DNA of 64,000 nucleotides, from NCBI RefSeq assembly GCF_029224025.1, contig NZ_CP119392.1, positions 3,681,001 to 3,745,000 of the forward strand, in the 5' to 3' direction. This stretch comes from Rhodanobacter sp. AS-Z3 (lineage in GTDB: Bacteria > Pseudomonadota > Gammaproteobacteria > Xanthomonadales > Rhodanobacteraceae). Numbering within the stretch: position 1 is the first letter of the stretch; each line of letters starts with the position of its first letter. Positions 1 through 8,553 of this stretch are shown here, piece after piece. Both the position numbers and the translations under genes were made by a program. Below the pieces are notes generated by a model, which worked only from the letters and a program-made list of their open reading frames with translations, made no database searches and was not told where the DNA came from.

Positions 1-2
1 AC

Positions 3-197
3 ATCGCCGTTGCGCCGTCGCACGAGGGGCAAGGCGTGGGCAAAGCCTTGCTGGCGCACGCCGAGGCATGGGCAAGCGAGCATCACTGCCAGCTGGTGAC
101 GCTGGCCGTGTTTCCAGGCAACGAACGGGCACGCGCGTTGTACGAATCGGCAGGCTATGCCACCGACCTGTTGCGGCTGGCCAAGCCGGTGCGCTGA
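3..197 (+). CDS. GNAT-family N-acetyltransferase, C-terminal part (5' end outside window)
   Basis: The frame is open from the first bases of the window and ends at TGA 195-197. The 64 visible residues contain the acetyl-CoA-binding signature of the GNAT fold (GQGVGKALLAHAE, matching Q/R-x-x-G-x-G/A), followed by a strand and the NERARALYESAGY segment typical of motif B. Members transfer an acetyl group from acetyl-CoA to an amine on a small molecule or protein. The substrate cannot be told from this fragment. The gene ends just before a bidirectional hairpin terminator, so it is the last gene of its transcript. Confidence 0.85.
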   Translation: MAVAPSHEGQGVGKALLAHAEAWASEHHCQLVTLAVFPGNERARALYESAGYATDLLRLAKPVR

Positions 198-208
198 ATG
201 CGCACGCA

Positions 209-234
209 AAGAAGCCGCCCGAGGGCGGCTTCTT
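209..234. terminator. Bidirectional hairpin terminator between GNAT gene and SapC-like gene
   Basis: An 11-12 bp stem (AAGAAGCCGCCC / GGCGGCTTCTT) with a 3-nt GAG loop lies between two convergent genes. T-rich sequence follows on both strands, so it probably ends both transcripts. Confidence 0.85.
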
Positions 235-260
235 GCTGTTTCCCAACCTGATCGAAACGC

Positions 261-1052
261 TCAGTTGGTGGACTTGCTACCGGCTTCCTCGGCCTGCTCG
301 CGCACATCGAGACGATGGGCAAGACGGTCGATATTGGTCAGAGACAGCAGGTGTGCATAGACCCAACCGAGCACGCCTTCGCGCAGGAACTCGTGGGTGG
401 TCTTCTCGTCCAGCGCACGCAGCTTCTCCTCGTTGACCACGAACAGACCATTGAGGTTGATCGACTTGCCCTGTGCGCCGTCCTTGCCCGGCTTCTGCAA
501 CTGCACGTTACGCGGCTCAAGCAGGTCGTGCTTGCGCAGCTGCTCCATGAACCAGCGCGTGCGCGCCACGTTCTGCTGGAAGTCGCCGAGGAAACCCACG
601 GCGTTGGTCAGCATTTCGGTGTCGGTACCGTCTTCCTTGAACAGACGCTCGCCTTCAGTGGTGTTGAAACCCTCGTACTTCTCGTCGAGGAACACGGTGA
701 AGTCGTCGCCTTCCTGACCGGCCGGCTTTTCGGCCAGCACAAACGGGTAACGCCGAACGAACGCAGGGATATAGGCATTTTCCGCCCACTGGCCTTCGGC
801 ATTCACATACAGGTTTTCATTCTGGCGCAGGCCAAGCAAAGCCACGGGGCCCGCATCGTCCATGCTGTTGCCGGCAAACACGATCAGCAGATCGCGTGCG
901 GCAATGCCGAATTCCACGCCGGTCAGCGGCACAGAGTGAGCGTTCATCGCGAACTTCACGTTCGGCACGCCCTTCATGCGCAGGTCTTTGTGTTCGGTAC
1001 GGTTCAGCGGTACCGGATTCTCGTAGAAAAGGACTTCAGCCACGTTGTTCAC
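261..1052 (-). CDS. SapC-family protein
   Basis: The 263-residue product matches the SapC family (Pfam SapC, often called S-layer-related) in length and in features such as the N-terminal NRTEHKDLRMKG block, the FVRRYPFVL segment and the C-terminal NLNGLFVVNEEKL segment. The biochemical role of the family is unknown; in Xanthomonadales members often sit near TonB-dependent receptors, which is not the case here. The start is a GTG at 1052 preceded by a purine-rich AGGGCAGAG. A second GTG lies two codons downstream of it (1046). No signal peptide is visible, so the protein may be cytoplasmic despite the name. Confidence 0.8.
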   Translation of the reverse strand: MNNVAEVLFYENPVPLNRTEHKDLRMKGVPNVKFAMNAHSVPLTGVEFGIAARDLLIVFAGNSMDDAGPVALLGLRQNENLYVNAEGQWAENAYIPAFVRRYPFVLAEKPAGQEGDDFTVFLDEKYEGFNTTEGERLFKEDGTDTEMLTNAVGFLGDFQQNVARTRWFMEQLRKHDLLEPRNVQLQKPGKDGAQGKSINLNGLFVVNEEKLRALDEKTTHEFLREGVLGWVYAHLLSLTNIDRLAHRLDVREQAEEAGSKSTN

Positions 1053-1283
1053 CTCTGCCCTCGCCGTGCCGGGTCACACCAAGCGCCCCTACCAAACCCG
1101 GCGTCGGGTCTCTGTTGACTGGTGATCATAACAGCGCCACGGCGGCGCGGCGACTGCCCTCCGGAGCCATCCAAAACACGGCAAGCATGCGAATTGAAAC
1201 GAATTTGTTCTATGCTGACCAAAGACAAGCACCATGCATTGCCTGAACGATCTTTCGACGCCCCTGGCTGAAGGATGATTTAC

Positions 1284-1889
1284 ATGCTGATGGAAGTGCC
1301 AAGTTGCGCCGATATCAACGCGACCCGCGTACTGTCGCTGGACGCGGCCGGCCGCATCCTCGACTGGATCAGCTGGCAGGAAGCGGTTTGTCTTTATGTT
1401 CGCAACGCCGTGGCCTGGACGCTGGGCGACCCCTGTCTTACCGTGCACGGCGGCCACAATCGCTTGCTCGGCGTACAAAGCCAGCTGCAACTGCATCCGA
1501 TCATTGCCAGCACCGGCCGCTGCCGTGAACACGCCATTGATCCCGCACCGGCGTTGACCAACACCGCGCTGTTCGCCCGCGATCGGCACCTTTGCCTGTA
1601 CTGCGGCGAGCACTTCAGCCGCGCCGACCTTACCCGCGACCACGTCATGCCGATTTCAAAACACGGTCAGGACGAATGGGAGAACGTGGTCAGCGCCTGC
1701 CTCGCCTGCAACCTGAAGAAGAGCAACCGCACGCCGCAGCAGGCCAACATGCCGCTGTTGGCCGTACCGTACCGGCCAAGCTGGGTCGAGCACCTGATCC
1801 TGTCCAACCGCAATATCCTGGCCGACCAGATGGAGTTCCTGGTCAGCCGGCTACCGCGCGACCGGCGCGCGTTAGCGGAAGTGATGTGA
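1284..1889 (+). CDS. HNH endonuclease family protein
   Basis: The 201-residue protein carries an HNH nuclease module in its C-terminal half: a CLYCG zinc knuckle, then LTRDHVMPISKHG with the catalytic His, an Asn in ENVVSAC, and a second CLAC knuckle followed by KKSNRTP. This ββα-metal fold cuts DNA. Related short HNH proteins are common in gammaproteobacterial chromosomes, and their role is unclear. An ATG at 1275 is also in frame, but AAGGA (1271-1275) is spaced properly only for the ATG at 1284. The 230 bp upstream hold no other gene I can support. Confidence 0.8.
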   Translation: MLMEVPSCADINATRVLSLDAAGRILDWISWQEAVCLYVRNAVAWTLGDPCLTVHGGHNRLLGVQSQLQLHPIIASTGRCREHAIDPAPALTNTALFARDRHLCLYCGEHFSRADLTRDHVMPISKHGQDEWENVVSACLACNLKKSNRTPQQANMPLLAVPYRPSWVEHLILSNRNILADQMEFLVSRLPRDRRALAEVM

Positions 1890-1893
1890 CTTT

Positions 1894-2403
1894 TCAGTCG
1901 GAACGCGGCTCGTTTTTGCGATCGTCACGGCTTTTCTGGAGTTGGCGATCAATCTCGTCCACTTCCTTGCACGCCTCTTCGGCTTCCTGTTTCTTTTCGC
2001 TCCTCACCCTGGCTGGCTGGTTATCGTTTTTCGCCTGCCGCGCGCGTTGATCCGCCAATTTGCGATAGTTGTCGCGGATCCGCTCCAGTGTTTCCTCATC
2101 AACGTCCTCGATGTCGAGCAGACTATTGTGAGCTGCCGTGGCACGAATCAATTCGTCGAGCTTGATTTGCAACGCGGCGCTGTCGCGGTTCTGGCTGTTC
2201 TGGATAAGAAACACCATCAAAAACGTGATAATCGTGGTACCCGTATTTATCACCAACTGCCAGGTATCACCAAAGTCGAACAGCGGCCCGGTGGCTGCCC
2301 AGATCACGACGATCAGAGCGGCAGCGAGAAAGGTGAAAGGACGCCCGGAGTAACGGGCGGTAGCTTCGGCGAATCGGCGAAAAGACTGTGATAACGACGC
2401 CAT
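1894..2403 (-). CDS. Low-affinity iron permease-like small membrane protein
   Basis: The 169-residue protein has two hydrophobic segments (roughly residues 21-40 and 50-66), then a long charged C-terminal region rich in K, E, R and D that is probably coiled coil. The sequence between the membrane segments and the [20 protein letters not shown] motif is typical of the Iron_permease family (yeast Fet4-related, PF04120), which in bacteria is of unproven transport function. The ATG at 2403 has AGGAT about 9 nt upstream. It is divergent from dxs across 138 bp. The frame stays open far upstream of this start, but that extension is antisense to dxs and was not accepted. Confidence 0.75.
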   Translation of the reverse strand: MASLSQSFRRFAEATARYSGRPFTFLAAALIVVIWAATGPLFDFGDTWQLVINTGTTIITFLMVFLIQNSQNRDSAALQIKLDELIRATAAHNSLLDIEDVDEETLERIRDNYRKLADQRARQAKNDNQPARVRSEKKQEAEEACKEVDEIDRQLQKSRDDRKNEPRSD

Positions 2404-2541
2404 GAGTTGAGATCCTGTGGAAAAACCGACGCCAGCATGGGGCGCAATTTGTGTGCCGGATGTGCAGACACGCACGCTGTATTGGCGAATGTTCACAAGC
2501 CCGCCCTTGCTCCGCCCCTTCTCTGGGCCAACAATACGCAG

Positions 2542-4434
2542 ATGAACGATCTTTCCCACTACCCCCATCTGGCTGTCATCGAGGCGCCCGCCGACCTGCG
2601 CCGCCTGCCGGATGACCAGCTGCCTGCTGTTGCCGACGAACTGCGCCAGTACCTGATCGAAGCGGTTGCCAGTTCCGGCGGGCACTTCGGTGCCGGCCTG
2701 GGCGTGGTGGAGCTGACCGTGGCCTTGCACCACGTGTTCGACACCCCGAAAGACCGCCTGGTCTGGGACGTCGGCCACCAGTGTTACCCGCACAAGATCC
2801 TCACCGGTCGTCGCGACCGCATCACCACGATCAAGAAAAAGGACGGCCTCGCCCCGTTCCCGCGGCGTGAGGAAAGCGAATTCGACACCTTCGGCGTCGG
2901 CCATTCGTCGACCTCGATTTCGGCCGCCCTGGGCATGGCAATCGCCGCCCAGCACGCGGGCGACCATCGCAAGGTGGTGGCGGTGATCGGTGACGGCGCG
3001 ATGACCGCCGGCATGGCGTTCGAGGCACTGAACCACGGCGGCGATGTCGAGCCGGACATGCTGGTGGTGTTCAACGACAACGGCATGTCGATCAGCGAAA
3101 ACGTTGGCGCGATGACCAAGATGATGGCGCGCGCGATGGCCAGCCGCCGGCTCAACCAGCTGCGCGAGCGAGCCAAGCGGGCGATCCCGAAGCAGTCGTT
3201 CATCGGTCGCTTCTTCAAGCGCTGGGAAGAACATGCCAAGGGTATGTTCGTGCCATCGACGCTGTTCGAGGAACTGGGCTTCCACTACACCGGCCCGATC
3301 GACGGCCACAACATTCCACAGCTGTTGCAGGCGCTGCGCACGGTCAAGGACCTGCCCGGCCCGCAACTGCTGCACGTGATCACCACCAAGGGCAAGGGTT
3401 ACGCCCCGGCCGAAGAAGCGCAGATCGAATACCACGCGGTAGCTCCGTTCGATCCGCAAGCCGGTCTGGTGAAGAAGAAGGCACCCGCCAAGCCGACCTA
3501 TACCGATATCTTCGGCAACTGGCTGTGCGATCAGGCCGCCGCCGACCCACGCCTGCTGGCGATCACCCCGGCGATGCGCGAAGGCTCCGGCCTGGTGCGT
3601 TTCTCCAAGGAATATCCCAAGCGCTACTTCGACGTGGCGATTGCCGAACAGCATGCAGTGACGCTCGCTGCCGGGATGGCCTGCGAAGGCGCCAAGCCGG
3701 TGGTGGCGATCTACTCGACCTTCCTGCAGCGCGCCTACGATCAGGCCATCCACGACGTCGCGCTGCAAAACTTGGACGTGACTTTCGCGATCGACCGCGC
3801 CGGCGTGGTCGGCCCCGATGGTGCCACGCATTCGGGCAGCTTCGATCTCTCATTTCTGCGCTGCCTGCCGAACTTCGTCATCATGGCACCCGCCAACGAG
3901 AACGAGTGCCGCGCGATGCTTTGCACCGGCTTCCAGCACAACGGCCCCGCGGCCATCCGCTACCCGCGTGGTACCGGCCCGGGTATCGCCATCAGCGAGC
4001 AGCTCGAGACCCTTCCGATCGGCAAAGCCGACCTGCGCCGTCGTGGTCACGGCCTCGCCCTGCTCAGCTTCGGCGCGATGCTGCCCGCCGCCAGCACGAT
4101 CGCCGCCGAACTCGATGCCACCCTGGTCAACATGCGCTTCGTGAAGCCGCTCGATGAGGCGATGATCGTGGAGCTGGCAAAAACCCACGACGCGTTCGTC
4201 ACCCTCGAAGACAACGCCATCGCTGGCGGCGCCGGCTCCGCCGTGGCCGAGTGCCTTGCTGCGCATGGCATCACCCTGCCGATCCTGCACCTGGGCCTGC
4301 CTGACCACTATCTGGAACACGGCAGCCGCGAGGAAGTGCTGACGATGGCCGGCCTCGACCTGCCCGGCATTCGTCACGAAATCCATGCGCGGTTTCCGCA
4401 TTTGTGCGCTGTGCACGTAGCCAGCGCCGGCTGA
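2542..4434 (+). CDS. dxs: 1-deoxy-D-xylulose-5-phosphate synthase
   Basis: The enzyme condenses pyruvate and glyceraldehyde 3-phosphate, using thiamine diphosphate, to make DXP. This is the first step of the MEP isoprenoid pathway and also feeds thiamine and pyridoxal synthesis. At 630 residues it has normal family length. Visible signatures include SSGGHFG (His48), [13 protein letters not shown], the ThDP/Mg motif [15 protein letters not shown] starting at residue 150 with Asn about 28 residues on, [11 protein letters not shown] (catalytic Glu), and [12 protein letters not shown] with the conserved Asp and His. The start at 2542 is chosen by homology; the ribosome-binding site there is weak, and the open frame continues 45 codons upstream. 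Confidence 0.97.
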   Translation: MNDLSHYPHLAVIEAPADLRRLPDDQLPAVADELRQYLIEAVASSGGHFGAGLGVVELTVALHHVFDTPKDRLVWDVGHQCYPHKILTGRRDRITTIKKKDGLAPFPRREESEFDTFGVGHSSTSISAALGMAIAAQHAGDHRKVVAVIGDGAMTAGMAFEALNHGGDVEPDMLVVFNDNGMSISENVGAMTKMMARAMASRRLNQLRERAKRAIPKQSFIGRFFKRWEEHAKGMFVPSTLFEELGFHYTGPIDGHNIPQLLQALRTVKDLPGPQLLHVITTKGKGYAPAEEAQIEYHAVAPFDPQAGLVKKKAPAKPTYTDIFGNWLCDQAAADPRLLAITPAMREGSGLVRFSKEYPKRYFDVAIAEQHAVTLAAGMACEGAKPVVAIYSTFLQRAYDQAIHDVALQNLDVTFAIDRAGVVGPDGATHSGSFDLSFLRCLPNFVIMAPANENECRAMLCTGFQHNGPAAIRYPRGTGPGIAISEQLETLPIGKADLRRRGHGLALLSFGAMLPAASTIAAELDATLVNMRFVKPLDEAMIVELAKTHDAFVTLEDNAIAGGAGSAVAECLAAHGITLPILHLGLPDHYLEHGSREEVLTMAGLDLPGIRHEIHARFPHLCAVHVASAG

Positions 4435-4576
4435 CGCAACACCGGGTGCATTACCGAACGTGATCGGGCGCACATCACTGTCGATCACGGGCGTCAGCGT
4501 ACAAAGAGTGGGGCAGGACGGACCTTCGTTGCGCTAAGCTCTTCCAACACGCGAAATCTCCACGGAAGGAGTGATG

Positions 4577-5908
4577 ATGACCTTGACGGCATCGATGCAG
4601 GACTCATGGCATCAGCTGGAGTGCTGGGCAGGCCGACACGCCGCCAGTGCTCGCGGCGAGGCGAAACTGGTATCGGCCCGCGCCGAATGCCTGCAGCAGG
4701 CCATCCAGCTTTCCGAGGGCCTCGCGGTTTACCGCATCCTGCGCGACTTCCACGAACTCGACCTCAACGAAGTCGTCAACGACATCGTCGCCGTGCTGCG
4801 CCAGTGCCTCATCGTGATGCTGACCACTACCGGCGGCGGCGCCCTCATCGGCGGCATTGCCGGCGGCGTCTTCGGGGTTGGCGTCGGTGCAATCCCGGGC
4901 GTCGCGATCGGTGCCGGGGCCGGCGCCCAGATGGGCGAATGGATACTCATCTTCATGGGACTGAAGGCGCTCAGCGAATACATCGTCAAGGACATGCCCG
5001 ACATCGCCCGCCGCTACTGGGACGGCATTCGCATGGCCGCATCCGCCGCCACCCGCCCACAACTACCCCAGCAACCCGTCATCATCGACCGTTTCACTCT
5101 GCAGATCGCCGCCGACACCTTGGCTCGCGCCCACGTCTCCCTGTTCGTCCTGCTGCTGATGGGCATCCTCGCCTATCTGGCCAAAGGCCGCGGCAACATG
5201 GGCGAACTGGCCGCCAGTGTCCGCGGCAGCAAGATGGGGCCGAAGTTTGCGGACTGGATGGCGCGGAATGAGGGGAAGCTGAAGGCAGACAATCGATTGC
5301 GGCCCGCTGTAAAAGCAGACAACGCGCGTGAGTTTCCGACCATGGGAAGCGGGTCGGGCACCAATGGCAGTCCTAAACGCAGATACCCTAGAGCAGCATC
5401 AAGCGAAGCAAAGATACCCCCCCAACTCCTACCTGGAGAAAGTAAGGTCAGCGCCCCCTCCGCGACTGATCACCCTATTGCTGCCGAAGCCTTCCACGTT
5501 ACGAGCAATCCCAGAGCCACTCAGGGCGTGCTCGACGGGATCGACCCGGCTTTTTTGAACCCCAATAGTAGATTCGGCGCTGCGTTCTATTTGGCAGAAG
5601 ATCCTGAAACTGCAATGTCAGAACTCGCCTTTCATGGCGCACAACCATCCACAGCCATCCGATTTAGCATGAATCGTAATACAGCCAACGTCTTGGACCT
5701 GACTGATACGAACATTTCCAGCGCATGGAGCTACGCGGGTGGCCCGATTACTGCGCAAACGCAAGCAATTGGACGCGACGCCATCAATAATGGATTTAAT
5801 GTTATCCGCTTCTATTCGGAACGATCGCCCGGAGCGGTGAACTACGCGGTCCTAGACGACTTCGAAGAAATCCTGACACCAACCGCAGTCTCCCCGGCAA
5901 AGCCATGA
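4577..5908 (+). CDS. Polymorphic toxin: DUF6861-like glycine-zipper leader with RES-like C-terminal toxin domain
   Basis: The protein is about 443 residues. Residues 1-240 resemble the DUF6861 leader of type VI-type polymorphic effectors: an N-terminal helical part, a glycine-zipper membrane stretch (about 85-118, with repeated GG and GxG), a second hydrophobic helix (about 187-203) ending in AKGRGNMGEL, then a linker. Residues about 305-435 look like a RES domain, a family that degrades or phosphorolyses NAD+: SRFGAAFYLAEDPETAMSEL supplies the Arg, Tyr and Glu, and RFYSERS supplies the Ser. AAGGAG (4566-4571) favours the ATG at 4577; GTG 4571 and ATG 4574 are alternatives. The stop overlaps the next gene's start (ATGA), as in a toxin-immunity pair. 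The tail is visibly less GC-rich than the leader. Delivery route and NAD activity are inferred. Confidence 0.65.
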   Translation: MTLTASMQDSWHQLECWAGRHAASARGEAKLVSARAECLQQAIQLSEGLAVYRILRDFHELDLNEVVNDIVAVLRQCLIVMLTTTGGGALIGGIAGGVFGVGVGAIPGVAIGAGAGAQMGEWILIFMGLKALSEYIVKDMPDIARRYWDGIRMAASAATRPQLPQQPVIIDRFTLQIAADTLARAHVSLFVLLLMGILAYLAKGRGNMGELAASVRGSKMGPKFADWMARNEGKLKADNRLRPAVKADNAREFPTMGSGSGTNGSPKRRYPRAASSEAKIPPQLLPGESKVSAPSATDHPIAAEAFHVTSNPRATQGVLDGIDPAFLNPNSRFGAAFYLAEDPETAMSELAFHGAQPSTAIRFSMNRNTANVLDLTDTNISSAWSYAGGPITAQTQAIGRDAINNGFNVIRFYSERSPGAVNYAVLDDFEEILTPTAVSPAKP

Positions 5909-6378
5909 AACTCCAAATCTTCGTTTACCAATGCGAACCTTACGGGCACGCGTTCCAAGCACCAGAACTGCCCCTCCATGGATACGGAGAATTCCTTCTT
6001 CGCACCGGATCAGCAGCGACGATGTCGTATTTGGATGCGCTAGCTGACCCCACCTACAAGGAAGTAGACGCACTCTTGGCCCGGCGATCCGGCATGCGCG
6101 AAATGAAAGCGACAAAACGCGCCGAGATTTTACGAAACATCTACGGTCAAGTGGCCTGTGATCCGGACGGAGACGGCACGCCTTTCCGGATTGGCCAGCA
6201 CCCACGCTGCCCGGTCTGTTCGTCATCCGTGATGCGCGCATGGCAAGAAGCTGTCCCCACCCAGTTCGTCGAACTCGACATTCCCGCCGTGACTCATGCG
6301 TTGTGGACTTCGCTATCCGATGATCAGAAAGTCTCACGTATCAATCAGTTTTTGCCGGAACTGCAAAGCGCTACCTGA
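5905..6378 (+). CDS. Putative immunity protein for the upstream RES-like toxin
   Basis: The 157-residue product matches no family I recognise. Its ATG shares four bases (ATGA) with the toxin stop codon, so the two are very likely co-translated, which is the usual arrangement for toxin and cognate immunity genes. It has no signal peptide or membrane segment, as expected of a cytoplasmic antidote. Cysteine and histidine positions (YQCEPYGHAF near the N terminus, CPVC near residue 108) suggest a possible zinc site. The sequence is relatively AT-rich like the toxin tail, consistent with the two having arrived together. The immunity role is inferred from position only. Confidence 0.6.
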   Translation: MKLQIFVYQCEPYGHAFQAPELPLHGYGEFLLRTGSAATMSYLDALADPTYKEVDALLARRSGMREMKATKRAEILRNIYGQVACDPDGDGTPFRIGQHPRCPVCSSSVMRAWQEAVPTQFVELDIPAVTHALWTSLSDDQKVSRINQFLPELQSAT

Positions 6379-6390
6379 CATGCAAAACCA

Positions 6391-6551
6391 ATGAGCACGC
6401 TTATCTAGGTCAAAGCCGCAGACCTTGGCATTGAAGCCGCGCTGATTCAGCACATCGAAATGCATGGCCTCGTCTACTTCACATGGGCAAGCTCCCTGAC
6501 GGTGGGTGCACAATGCGGGGAGTGCAACACCATCGTGTGGACGGCCCCTAG
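6391..6551 (+). pseudogene. Small broken gene: amber codon at position 6, 3' end hit by IS5-group insertion
   Basis: Twelve bases after the immunity gene an ATG at 6391 opens MSTLI and then meets TAG at 6406-6408. The same frame is open after that, encoding VKAADLGIEAALIQHIEM and, further on, a CGEC pair and TIVWTAPR. Removing the insertion element and one CTAG copy restores CCT-AGG-TAG, so the ancestral stop codon lay exactly at the insertion point. This suggests a gene of about 55 codons with a CAG-to-TAG type nonsense change. Alternatively the real start lies after the TAG, for example ATG near 6460. The protein is not recognised. Confidence 0.4.
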
Positions 6552-7741
6552 GGATGCTCTGATCAATTAAGTTCAAAATGGCCGTCCAGACGGCCGTGCT
6601 AAAAATATGGATTGACTACGACCAAAAGGCAGATTGTGAGGCATATCGCCGCCATCGCCGTGCTGGGTTACCTCCAATCGCCTCGATTTCCCGCCTCACA
6701 GGCGCACCTCCCCTGCGGACGCTAGCAACGTTCGTCGCACCATCCACAGATTGGATAGCGCGAACAGCGTGAGTATCTGAGCGGTGTTCTTGAGCAAGCC
6801 CTTGAAGCGCACCTTCTGATAGCCGAACTGCCGCTTCACCACCCGGAACGGATGCTCCACCTTGGCTCGAACCGCGGCCTTCATGTGCTCGGTGTGCTTG
6901 ACCGCATCCTTCAAATCGCCCTCGGGCATCGCCTTCACGCTGCCGCGTTTGGCCGCGATATGCCACGTGCGGCCGCGCTTGGGTGCCCGTTTCTCGGCGC
7001 CTTGGTAGCCGGCATCGGCATGCACCGTCTTCTCTTGGCCGTGCAGCAACTTGTCCACTTCCGTTACGTCGCCCACGTTGGCAGGTGTCGTGGTTACCGT
7101 ATGCACCAGCCCCGATTCCACGTCCACCCCGATGTGCGCTTTCATGCCGAAGTACCACTGCTGGCCCTTCTTCGTCTGGCGCATGTCCGGGTCACGCTGT
7201 TTGTCCGCATTCTTGGTCGAGGACGGCGCCTGAATGATCGTGGCATCCACGATCGTGCCCTGGCGTAGCAACAGGCCCTGGCCGCTCAGGTGCGCATTGA
7301 CCGCTTCGAAGATCTTCACCGCCAGGCCGTGCTGCTCCATGAAGCGACGGAACTTCAGAATCGTCGACTCGTCCGGAATCGCGTCCTCGTTTAGCTCCAG
7401 CCCGGCAAACCGGCGCATGGACTCGATCTCGTACAACGCATCTTCCATCGCTGGATCGCTCAGTGCGTACCACTGCTGCATGAAGTGGATCCGCAGCATC
7501 GTCGATGCCGCCATCGGCGGGCGACCGCGACGACCGGAGGTCGGATAGCTCGGTTCGATCAGCGCCAGCAGGTCGGCCCACGGCACGACTTTGTCCATCT
7601 CACCCAGAAACCGCTCACGACGTGTCGGCTTCTTCTTGACTTCAAAACTCAACGAGGCGAACGAACGCTGCTTCATCGGCGATGGGCTTCCTGGGGACTG
7701 CTGGCTATGATGCCGCAGACGGGGAATAAATCAGAGCATCC
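6552..7741. mobile_element. Complete IS5-family (IS5 group) insertion sequence, 1190 bp
   Basis: The element is bounded by 12-bp perfect inverted repeats (GGATGCTCTGAT at 6552-6563 and ATCAGAGCATCC at 7730-7741). They are flanked by a 4-bp direct repeat CTAG at 6548-6551 and 7742-7745, the typical IS5 target duplication. Length and the single transposase gene fit the IS5 group. Because the repeats and duplication are intact and the transposase frame is whole, the insertion looks recent and potentially mobile. Confidence 0.95.
6696..7676 (-). CDS. IS5-group DDE transposase
   Basis: The 326-residue protein is full length for IS5-group transposases and collinear with the E. coli IS5 enzyme: EMDKVVPWADLLALIEPSYP, then MLRIHFMQQWYALSDPAMED, and VDATIIQAPSSTKN. 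The catalytic triad is visible as D144 (VDATII), D221 (HADAGYQG) and E274 (VEHPFRVVKRQFG, the Y/R-x-x-x-E/K-x-x region). It cuts and joins the ends of the surrounding element. No frameshift or stop is present, so it is probably functional. Confidence 0.97.
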   Translation of the reverse strand: MKQRSFASLSFEVKKKPTRRERFLGEMDKVVPWADLLALIEPSYPTSGRRGRPPMAASTMLRIHFMQQWYALSDPAMEDALYEIESMRRFAGLELNEDAIPDESTILKFRRFMEQHGLAVKIFEAVNAHLSGQGLLLRQGTIVDATIIQAPSSTKNADKQRDPDMRQTKKGQQWYFGMKAHIGVDVESGLVHTVTTTPANVGDVTEVDKLLHGQEKTVHADAGYQGAEKRAPKRGRTWHIAAKRGSVKAMPEGDLKDAVKHTEHMKAAVRAKVEHPFRVVKRQFGYQKVRFKGLLKNTAQILTLFALSNLWMVRRTLLASAGEVRL

Positions 7742-7758
7742 CTAGGTAGGAGCCGGTT

Positions 7759-8013
7759 TTGAGTGAAGCGAAGCCTGAAGACGTCCCCAACCACGGCCTT
7801 GGTTGTCAGGCCTACCAAGAGAAAAGCCTGCGAAGATTTCCTGCGAAACTTCCACCACGCCCCCAATGTGGTGCGGCCCATGAAAACCACTTCATCAATA
7901 ACGTTCGTTGGTGCAGGGTTGCCGATGGCACCGAACTTCCAGAAGGAACTTCACCTGAGCAATTGATCGCGCAGGGCGCCAACTTCATGCTGGTCTGGAT
8001 TTGCGTGCATTGA
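7759..8013 (+). CDS. Small unidentified ORF downstream of the IS element (TTG start)
   Basis: An 84-residue frame starts at TTG 7759 with a good AGGAG (7748-7752) six bases upstream and ends at TGA 8013. Before the IS insertion this start lay about 10 bp after the stop of the small broken gene, so the genes would have formed a tight series. The product is not recognised; it has Cys at several positions (GCQAY, PQCG, RWCRV) and no signal peptide. Two other frames are open here, so coding status rests on the ribosome-binding site and the spacing. Confidence 0.4.
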   Translation: MSEAKPEDVPNHGLGCQAYQEKSLRRFPAKLPPRPQCGAAHENHFINNVRWCRVADGTELPEGTSPEQLIAQGANFMLVWICVH

Positions 8014-8127
8014 AACCGCAAGGCTGCGGGGCGCAAGCTTCAAGGATGAATCACAGAAAAATTTCAAACTGCTTTGCAATACAGCGATTGAATCAACAGC
8101 GACAAGCGCCCTCTCGGAAATAGCTTC

Positions 8128-8535
8128 ATGCATGGAAAGTGGGTCAAACTGGACAAGGCAAATGCTTGGCGCTTCCGTGAGGTGGACACCTGTCGACTGC
8201 TACGCGAAGCCAGGCACGTATGTCATCTCATCGAGCGGGGTGTGCCGCCTAATGATACGTTCGGTATCCACGACGAGCTGCTGCCGTTGCTTGTGCGCGT
8301 CATCGCCGGCGACCAGGGTCTGCCGCTCGATAGCCAATTTGAACCCGGTGCCCTGCGCTGGGCCACGCATGAGGGCACTTTGCCCGACAGCTATCGCGAG
8401 TTCCTGCGCGCACAGGCAAACTTCTTTGTTACGGCGACAGGGTCTCACCGCGAAGAACCTGTCGAAGAGTGGATCGACGGTGAACGTCATGCATGGATGG
8501 AGTTCGAGGATGCCGATGATGGAGAACCCAGCTGA
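8128..8535 (+). CDS. Hypothetical protein in immunity-gene array
   Basis: The 135-residue soluble, acidic protein (C-terminal EFEDADDGEPS) is not recognised. It has no signal peptide and no membrane segment. It is the first of five closely spaced same-strand genes, one of which (9406-9711) is a Tsi6-type immunity gene, so an immunity function is plausible but unproven. A weak purine-rich stretch (TCGGAAA) precedes the ATG. The 114 bp upstream hold no supported gene. Confidence 0.55.
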   Translation: MHGKWVKLDKANAWRFREVDTCRLLREARHVCHLIERGVPPNDTFGIHDELLPLLVRVIAGDQGLPLDSQFEPGALRWATHEGTLPDSYREFLRAQANFFVTATGSHREEPVEEWIDGERHAWMEFEDADDGEPS

Positions 8536-8553
8536 TCCCGCCAGCATCAACGC

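Noticed and set aside
2404..3831. Upstream extension of the iron-permease reading frame on the minus strand
   Set aside because: It lies antisense to dxs; the extra part has no family signature and arises from GC-rich codon bias.
8014..8127. 26-codon frame at 8047-8127 (MNHRKISNCF)
   Set aside because: Its ATG follows AGG directly with no spacing for ribosome binding, and it is too short to judge.
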